Shown here piece by piece: positions 1-4,900 of a stretch of 7,902 nt of DNA; position 1 is the stretch's first letter, and each line of letters opens with the position of its first letter. The stretch lies in contig NVTH01000027.1 in the NCBI GenBank assembly GCA_002401525.1, positions 1-7,902 of the forward strand, read 5' to 3'. Made by a program: the position numbers and the translations under genes. Below the pieces are notes generated by a model. It searched no databases, was not told the origin of the DNA, and saw nothing but the letters and a program-made list of their open reading frames with translations. Source of the DNA: Moraxellaceae bacterium (GTDB lineage Bacteria > Pseudomonadota > Gammaproteobacteria > Pseudomonadales > UBA3067).

Positions 1-21
1 ATTAAAAAGGAAATTGCAATC

Positions 22-1065
22 ATGGCTGATGAAACTAATGAAAACCTCAAGGTTAATAATCCGTTTGCGGTCAATCCCGCGTGGCTTGAGCAAGTCAAAG
101 AAGAGATCGTTGATCCTCAGCGAGTCATTATTGATACCCATCATCATTTATGGTCGGCAGGGGGCCTAATCGAATATTCGCTGGACGATCTATGGGCCGA
201 TACCGGTAGTGGGCACAATGTGGTGAAGACCGTTTTTATGGAGTGCCATGCTAATTATCACCAAGAAGGCCCTAAACATTTGCGCTCGCTTGGTGAAGTT
301 GAATTTGTCACAGAGATCGCTGATCGTACTGCGAAGAACAATGGCGGCCAAGCGCAAATCGCTGCGTTGGTGACCAGTTTTGATTTAAGGCAAGGGGAGG
401 GTGTAGAAGATTTGGTTCATCGGCACGAAGAAACCAGTAAGGGACGATTTCGTGGTATTCGTCAGGCCTTGGCGAGCGCTAGACCTGACGAAGGTATTAT
501 GCTGGCTGCCATGGGCCCAAAAGACCTCTACAAAGACCCTGATTTTATTCGCGGGATGAAGGTGTTGGGTAAAATGGGTCATAGCTATGACTCCTGGCAT
601 TACCACTACCAAAACCCTGAGTTTGCTGCCTTGGCTCGATCCGTGCCGGAAACCACTATGATTCTAGATCATTTAGGTACGCCGCTTGGGGTGGGGATTT
701 ATGCAGACAAACGCGAGGAAGTATTTCAGCAGTGGAAAAAAGATATTGCTGAAATTGCAAAAAGTGAAAATACCATCGCCAAACTAGGGGGCTTTGCGAT
801 GCCTGATAACGGTATGGGTTGGAATGGGCGTAACTTGCCACCCACGTCGGATGAGTTTCTTGATGCACAAGCGGCTTACTACCTGCATGTCATTGAGTGC
901 TTTACCCCTGATCGCTGTATGTTCGAGAGTAACTTTCCAGTGGACAAGCTATCGCTGTCTTACCCAGTATTTTGGAATGGGGTTAAAAAAATCGTCAAAG
1001 ATTTTTCTGAGCATGAGAAAGATGCCATGTTCTCCGGCACTGCCGCTCGAGTTTATCGTTTGTAG
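22..1065 (+). CDS. Amidohydrolase-family (COG3618-type) TIM-barrel metal-dependent hydrolase
   Basis: The 347-residue protein is a predicted cytoplasmic metal-dependent hydrolase of the amidohydrolase-2 group, which includes sugar lactonases and 2-pyrone-4,6-dicarboxylate lactonase. The exact substrate cannot be read from the sequence. Seen directly: the N-terminal metal-binding HxH in IDTHHHLW (H40, H42), the family's FRGIRQAL strand (about 143-150), a histidine pair in SWHYHYQ (H193, H195), the LDHLGTP motif with H217, and the C-terminal ESNFPVDK motif (302-309), where D308 would be the catalytic/metal aspartate. There is no signal peptide or membrane segment. The ATG start is preceded by an AAAAAGGA Shine-Dalgarno-like stretch about 10 bases upstream, and the next Met is residue 73, inside the fold. 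Length is normal for the family. The gene begins only 21 bases into the window, so it may belong to an operon starting further left. The family call is firm; the substrate is unknown. Confidence 0.9.
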   Translation: MADETNENLKVNNPFAVNPAWLEQVKEEIVDPQRVIIDTHHHLWSAGGLIEYSLDDLWADTGSGHNVVKTVFMECHANYHQEGPKHLRSLGEVEFVTEIADRTAKNNGGQAQIAALVTSFDLRQGEGVEDLVHRHEETSKGRFRGIRQALASARPDEGIMLAAMGPKDLYKDPDFIRGMKVLGKMGHSYDSWHYHYQNPEFAALARSVPETTMILDHLGTPLGVGIYADKREEVFQQWKKDIAEIAKSENTIAKLGGFAMPDNGMGWNGRNLPPTSDEFLDAQAAYYLHVIECFTPDRCMFESNFPVDKLSLSYPVFWNGVKKIVKDFSEHEKDAMFSGTAARVYRL

Positions 1066-1098
1066 TGCCGCTTGCTGTTTACCCTTGCAGGCGGCACT
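1064..1098 (+). terminator. Hairpin at the 3' end of the hydrolase gene, terminator-like without T tract
   Basis: Bases 1064-1075 pair with 1087-1098 in a 12-bp stem containing one G-T wobble, with an 11-base loop. The outer eight pairs (AGTGCCGC with GCGGCACT) are perfect and G+C-rich. The stem begins in the hydrolase stop codon. No run of T follows, so it is not a classical intrinsic terminator. It may instead stabilise the 3' end of the mRNA or act with Rho. Confidence 0.4.
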
Positions 1099-1143
1099 GG
1101 CTTATCAGAAGGACAAAGCGTCAGATGAAAGTATGCCAAAGTA

Positions 1144-1174
1144 TCTTCATTAGGTATACTGTACCTAATGAAGA
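1144..1174. repeat. Perfect 13-bp inverted repeat, 5-bp spacer, upstream of the ATPase gene (candidate operator)
   Basis: The left arm TCTTCATTAGGTA (1144-1156) is the exact reverse complement of 1162-1174; the spacer is TACTG. The repeat ends 20 bases before the GTG start of the ATPase gene. A TATACT (1155-1160) resembling a -10 box lies inside the palindrome, but no convincing -35 box sits 16-18 bases upstream. The 8-mer GGTATACT occurs at 1153-1160 and again at 1184-1191, 31 bp apart or about three helical turns. A repressor operator is the simplest reading (inference). A terminator is unlikely because no T tract follows. A recombinase site is also possible given the arm length. Confidence 0.6.
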
Positions 1175-1194
1175 GATGCTGGGGGTATACTTAA

Positions 1195-2262
1195 GTGAAA
1201 GCGAAAATCAATTGGCACTATTCCCGTTCTGAAATAGCTCAGACAATCATAGATTTATTTACTAGCGGATCAACCCACGCAATAACAATTTTTGCGCCTA
1301 GGAGGATGGGGAAAACGGAATTACTTTTAGAGGATTTATGGCCCTTGGCGAAAAAAAGAGGCTTTGACGTTCGTTATGCCTCGTTTTGGATGGATAAAAG
1401 CAACCCTAAAGCGGTTTTTCTTGACGCAATTTCGAGTAAACCACAAGATCAAACGGCAGTGAAAGCACGAATTGGCGTTGGCGGAACATTTGTCGAGGCG
1501 ACTAGTAGCGGTGCTCCAAAAGAATCTGCTGTTAATATTAGAGAAATTAAGGCTGAATTCGTAAAGCTTTGTCGAGGCAAAAAGAAAGTTTTACTGCTAT
1601 TGGACGAGATTCAACAGCTAGCAGTAAGAGAGCAAGATGAAACGTTTGTAGCCGCTCTTCGTACCTTGCTTGATACTAATAAAGGCAAGGTATATGTGGT
1701 GTTCACTGGATCGTCCAGAGAAGGGCTTATAAACATGTTTAAAAAGCAAAAAGCACCGTTGTTTAATTTTAGTCACCAGCTTGATCTGCCTGAACTTGGG
1801 TCAGAATTTGTAAACCATATGTTAGGTGCTTTTAAGCAGGCTTCAGGAAAGTCTATTAAGCTGGCTCCTAGTATTCGAGTGTTTTCAGCCTTGAATAGAG
1901 TGCCGGCTCGTTTTCATGATCTGCTGAGAACAATGCTTATCAATGGAAGACAAGATATAGAGCAAGCATTAAAAGAATATAAAATCAGTAATAGAGAAAA
2001 TCAAATCTTTTTAAATACCTGGGATGCGCTTAAGCCGATGGATAAACAGTTGCTAATCAGCATAGCAAATAATGAAGAAAACCTGTTTTCGGAAGCCGGG
2101 CGTCAATCCATTGCAGACAACTTGGGACTTTCTGCGATATCAAAATCGTCATTGCAAAAAAGCATAGGCCGATTAAAGGACGCGGCTTTAATTGAAAGTT
2201 TTCAAAGGGGAAGTTACGAATTTAGTGAAATGGCTTTTAGGGAATATGTTGTTAATAAATAA
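1195..2262 (+). CDS. AAA/archaeal-type ATPase with C-terminal winged-helix-like domain, function unknown
   Basis: The 355-residue protein is a predicted soluble P-loop ATPase. Seen directly: Walker A as APRRMGKT (34-41), in which the usual first glycine is alanine while G39-K40-T41 are intact; Walker B as KVLLLLDE (131-138, D137/E138); and a sensor-1-like VVFTGSSRE (168-176). The RVPARFHDLL segment (235-244) lies in the helical lid region, and the C-terminal part (about 280-345) reads like a winged helix, with GLSAISKSSLQKSIGRLKDA as the candidate recognition helix region. This layout matches the AAA ATPases of the 'archaeal ATPase' (STAND-related) type, whose members are mostly uncharacterised. 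The GTG start is chosen because an in-frame TAA lies immediately upstream (1192-1194) and the next Met is inside Walker A; GGGGG at 1181-1185 may serve as ribosome binding site. It is followed by a recombinase gene on the same strand, so a helper role in DNA movement or regulation is possible but unproven. Confidence 0.8.
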   Translation: MKAKINWHYSRSEIAQTIIDLFTSGSTHAITIFAPRRMGKTELLLEDLWPLAKKRGFDVRYASFWMDKSNPKAVFLDAISSKPQDQTAVKARIGVGGTFVEATSSGAPKESAVNIREIKAEFVKLCRGKKKVLLLLDEIQQLAVREQDETFVAALRTLLDTNKGKVYVVFTGSSREGLINMFKKQKAPLFNFSHQLDLPELGSEFVNHMLGAFKQASGKSIKLAPSIRVFSALNRVPARFHDLLRTMLINGRQDIEQALKEYKISNRENQIFLNTWDALKPMDKQLLISIANNEENLFSEAGRQSIADNLGLSAISKSSLQKSIGRLKDAALIESFQRGSYEFSEMAFREYVVNK

Positions 2263-2297
2263 TAAATTGGCAGGGTTGCTCTATAGACCCACTCTTA

Positions 2298-2329
2298 AAT
2301 ATTCCGATAAATGTGATTATCGGAATATT
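2298..2329. repeat. Perfect 13-bp inverted repeat, 6-bp spacer, upstream of the integrase (dif-like candidate recombination site)
   Basis: The left arm AATATTCCGATAA (2298-2310) is the exact reverse complement of 2317-2329, with spacer ATGTGA. Inner ends ATAA and TTAT around a 6-bp spacer match the architecture of dif/Xer sites, whose XerC arm ends in ATAA and XerD arm begins with TTAT. It ends 65 bases before the integrase start and begins 36 bases after the ATPase stop. As a terminator it would be poor: three G-C pairs and no T run. An operator for integrase control is the main alternative. The repeat is certain; its role is inference. Confidence 0.55.
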
Positions 2330-2356
2330 GCTATCACGGGGTAATAGGGCTAGTAT
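2328..2356 (+). promoter_or_regulatory. Candidate sigma-70 promoter of the integrase gene
   Basis: TTGCTA (2328-2333) and TAGTAT (2351-2356) each match four of six consensus bases and are separated by the ideal 17 bp. Transcription would begin near 2363, about 30 bases before the TTG start. The -35 box overlaps the last two bases of the preceding inverted repeat, so protein bound there could control the promoter. Weak match; tentative. Confidence 0.25.
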
Positions 2357-2394
2357 GCTCCTTCAGACCCTATATCAACGACTTAGGCCTCCCA

Positions 2395-3666
2395 TTGAGC
2401 AAATCCAAGATAAGCGATTCCGAGTCAGCGAAGCCAGAATCCAATGCCCCCAAACCCATACTTGATAACCTCGAGCATTTACAGAATCCTTTCAGCTTGA
2501 AAAAATTCCTAGTTCCCAATCAAGATCCTGGCGTAGGCTTTTCAATCGACTACGAATACAGCTGGAAATTCATCTACAGCTACAACGGCAGTTCATCGAC
2601 GTTCAATGCGTATCGCAGAGAAATTGAACGTTTGCTGCAATGGTCCTGGGTCATTCATCGTGAATCAATTTTAAATCTCAAACGCCATGACATTGAGGAA
2701 TACATCCATTTTTGCCAAAAACCGCCCTTGGCTTGGATTGGCACTAAAAATGTTGCCAGATTTGTCACTCATGGTGATTTGCGTAAGGTTAACCCTAGCT
2801 GGCGGCCTTTCGTAATAAGCCCCTCTAAGGTGGACTATAAACACGGCCACCAAGCTAATCCGAAAAAATACACCTTATCTCAATCCGGGGTTCAGGCGAT
2901 GTTCTCAGTGTTGTCGTCTTTCTTTAATTTCTTAATTCAGGAAGAAGTTACGGAATCCAACCCTGTTATTTTAATACGTCAAAAAAGTAAATTTCTTCAA
3001 AAGCGCAGCACCAAAACGCCTGTTCGCAGAATTAGTAATTTGCAATGGGAATTTGTATTAGAGACTGCGGGAATTTTAGCGAAAGAAAATGTGCGCCATG
3101 AGCGCACCTTATTCATAATGAATTGCTTGTACGGCATGTATTTACGAATCTCCGAATTAGTCACGGATGAACGATCTGCACCTGTCATGGGTGATTTTCG
3201 GAAAGATATCGACGGCAACTGGTGGTTGCATGTGGTGGGCAAAGGCAACAAAAGTAGAATTGTGACCGTGTCAGATGATATGTTGGCCGCTTTACAACGT
3301 TATCGCACTAGTCTAGGTTTATCGCCTTTACCCACTGCGGATGAATCGACGCCGCTTATTCCGAAAAATTTAGGTCGCGGCCCTGTCACTAGTACGCGTC
3401 AAATTAGATCGGTTGTACAGCATTGCTTTGATCAGTCATTTCAACGCATGCGCGACGAAGGCTTGGATAATGATGCGGGGGAACTTGAAGCAGCAACAGT
3501 GCATTGGCTTCGACATACGGGGATCTCGGAGGACGTTAAAATCCGTCCCAGAGAGCATGTCCGTGACGATGCTGGGCATGCGTCGATGCAAACCACTGAT
3601 CGGTACATTGACAGTGATTTACGTGAACGTCATTCATCGGGAAAGAATAAGAAAATCAGTCCATAA
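2395..3666 (+). CDS. Tyrosine recombinase / site-specific integrase
   Basis: The 423-residue protein is a lambda-integrase-family tyrosine recombinase that would cut and rejoin DNA at specific core sites. All catalytic residues are visible: R251 in YLRISELV, K283 in VVGKGNKSR, H370-W-L-R373 in HWLRHTG, H395 in DAGHAS and nucleophile Y404 in DRYIDSD. A SAM-like core-binding domain covers about 55-190. It carries an insertion at about 106-160, rich in Trp and Pro (PPLAWIG, NPSWRPF), which separates it from plain XerC/XerD of about 300 residues. The TTG start is the only plausible one: the frame is open from 2317 but has no ATG or GTG before it, and the first internal ATG is at residue 169. The ribosome site is weak (AGG at 2385-2387). 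The stop is one base from the stop of the convergent kinase gene. No tRNA target is seen nearby. It appears functional; its substrate site is unknown, though the inverted repeat just upstream is a candidate. Confidence 0.9.
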   Translation: MSKSKISDSESAKPESNAPKPILDNLEHLQNPFSLKKFLVPNQDPGVGFSIDYEYSWKFIYSYNGSSSTFNAYRREIERLLQWSWVIHRESILNLKRHDIEEYIHFCQKPPLAWIGTKNVARFVTHGDLRKVNPSWRPFVISPSKVDYKHGHQANPKKYTLSQSGVQAMFSVLSSFFNFLIQEEVTESNPVILIRQKSKFLQKRSTKTPVRRISNLQWEFVLETAGILAKENVRHERTLFIMNCLYGMYLRISELVTDERSAPVMGDFRKDIDGNWWLHVVGKGNKSRIVTVSDDMLAALQRYRTSLGLSPLPTADESTPLIPKNLGRGPVTSTRQIRSVVQHCFDQSFQRMRDEGLDNDAGELEAATVHWLRHTGISEDVKIRPREHVRDDAGHASMQTTDRYIDSDLRERHSSGKNKKISP

Positions 3667-3667
3667 A

Positions 3668-4825
3668 TTAATTTGAAGTTATTGCTGGGAGTCGAAGGGT
3701 GAACTGACTGCCCTCTCCAACCTGACTGTCCACTTCAATGGACCCTTTATGGCGCTGGATGATTCGTTTTACAGTACTTAAACCAATTCCAGAACCTTCT
3801 ATGTTTCCTCCAACTAATCGCTTAAACGGAGAAAATATATCCTCTGATTTTTTGATGTCAAAGCCTATTCCATTGTCTACGATTATCAATTGAACTTCAT
3901 TGGAGTTTGATGAACTAGTGCAGGCTATTTTTATTTTTGACGCTCTATCAGGATGGTGAAACTTAAGCGCATTACTGACTAGGTTTAAAACCACTTGGTA
4001 CATTTGTGTCTCATTCGCCTCAACCATTAACATCTTGCCAACATCAATCGTCGCTTTTGTTTCTTCTGTTAAGTGATTCAAATCCCGTAATACGGACTCC
4101 ACTACTTTTTGTAAATCGACCTGAGAAACCTTTTGTTCGGTGGTGTTGATTTCTGCGTATTCGAGTACACTGGAAATCAATGAGGACATTCGGTTCGCCG
4201 CATCATTGATTAGCTCTAGACTCTGAATCTGCCGTTCGCTTAAGCGGTCAGGTTCTTTTAATACTCGAGTTGAAAAACCTACAATTGTACTCAGAGGTTG
4301 CTTTAAATCATGGGCTGCCACGTGAGAGAAATCTTGCAGTTTTTGATTGGATTCCCGGAGTAGAAGATTAGTCGACGCAAGACGCTTGGTCATTTCTTCT
4401 AAGGTTTGATTGGTGTTTTTGAGATGTTGCTCTTGTCTCCATAGCTTCATGAATATTTGAATTTTACTAATTAATATCTCGGGATTGATGGGTTTGGTGA
4501 TGTAGTCGATTGCCCCTACTTCATAACCGGTGTTGACGTAATGTTCATCGAAACTATTGCCGGTGATGAAAATAAGTGGCGTGTGTGTTTTTACGTTGGT
4601 GCCAATAATGAGCGACGCTGTTTCAAATCCATCCATTTCAGGCATTTGAACGTCCATCAAAATCAAGAAAAACGTATGATGGATCACTAAACGCAATGCT
4701 TCCTCGCCACTTTCTGCCTCAATAATCTCAAACCCCATATCGGAAAGCATTCTACGAACAGCATGTAGATTTTTAGGCTCGTCATCAACGACTAATAGTT
4801 TCGGTTTTATAGTTCCAGGCTTCAT
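3668..4825 (-). CDS. Receiver-histidine kinase (N-terminal REC, C-terminal HisKA-HATPase)
   Basis: The 385-residue soluble signalling protein has a CheY-like receiver at about 8-125: acidic pair D14/D15, phospho-acceptor D58 in LMDVQMPEMDG, T88 and K111 in ITKP. A helical linker (about 125-165) leads to a HisKA domain with phospho-histidine H172 in AAHDLKQPL. The HATPase domain has N box NLVSNALKF (N285), G1 DNGIG (317-321) and G2 GSGIGLS (344-350). There is no membrane segment, DNA-binding domain or Hpt. The ATG start has an AGAGG ribosome site (complement of 4834-4838). It lies 75 bases downstream of the hybrid kinase gene on the same strand, so it is probably co-transcribed and may take phosphate from that kinase through its receiver. 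A weak internal promoter is possible: TTGAGT on the minus strand at 4879-4874, 17 bases from a poor TTAAAA at 4856-4851. Domain assignment is firm; partners are inferred. Confidence 0.92.
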   Translation of the reverse strand: MKPGTIKPKLLVVDDEPKNLHAVRRMLSDMGFEIIEAESGEEALRLVIHHTFFLILMDVQMPEMDGFETASLIIGTNVKTHTPLIFITGNSFDEHYVNTGYEVGAIDYITKPINPEILISKIQIFMKLWRQEQHLKNTNQTLEEMTKRLASTNLLLRESNQKLQDFSHVAAHDLKQPLSTIVGFSTRVLKEPDRLSERQIQSLELINDAANRMSSLISSVLEYAEINTTEQKVSQVDLQKVVESVLRDLNHLTEETKATIDVGKMLMVEANETQMYQVVLNLVSNALKFHHPDRASKIKIACTSSSNSNEVQLIIVDNGIGFDIKKSEDIFSPFKRLVGGNIEGSGIGLSTVKRIIQRHKGSIEVDSQVGEGSQFTLRLPAITSN

Positions 4826-4900
4826 TTTTAGAACCTCTCGTAAATCGTTCTTTTAACTATTGAAAATAAAATAACTCAATGGGCAGAAAATCTCTATGGT

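Noticed and set aside
385..868. Minus-strand open frames within the hydrolase gene
   Set aside because: Shadow frames opposite a strongly supported coding region, without ribosome sites or recognisable motifs.
794..1153. Open frame of 119 codons on the + strand overlapping the end of the hydrolase gene
   Set aside because: It lies mostly inside the hydrolase gene in another frame, shows no recognisable domain, and its codons follow those of the real gene.
3091..3107. Inverted repeat GTGCGC / GCGCAC with a 5-base spacer inside the integrase gene
   Set aside because: Only six base pairs, fully inside conserved coding sequence and not extended; expected by chance.
2671..3251. Minus-strand open frames of 60-84 codons within the integrase gene
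   Set aside because: Opposite a complete catalytic recombinase; no domain, no start context.
4826..4900. Small inverted repeats between the two kinase genes (ATTGA/TCAAT and AGAAC/GTTCT)
   Set aside because: Five-base arms with long A+T-rich loops; too weak to call a terminator or attenuator.
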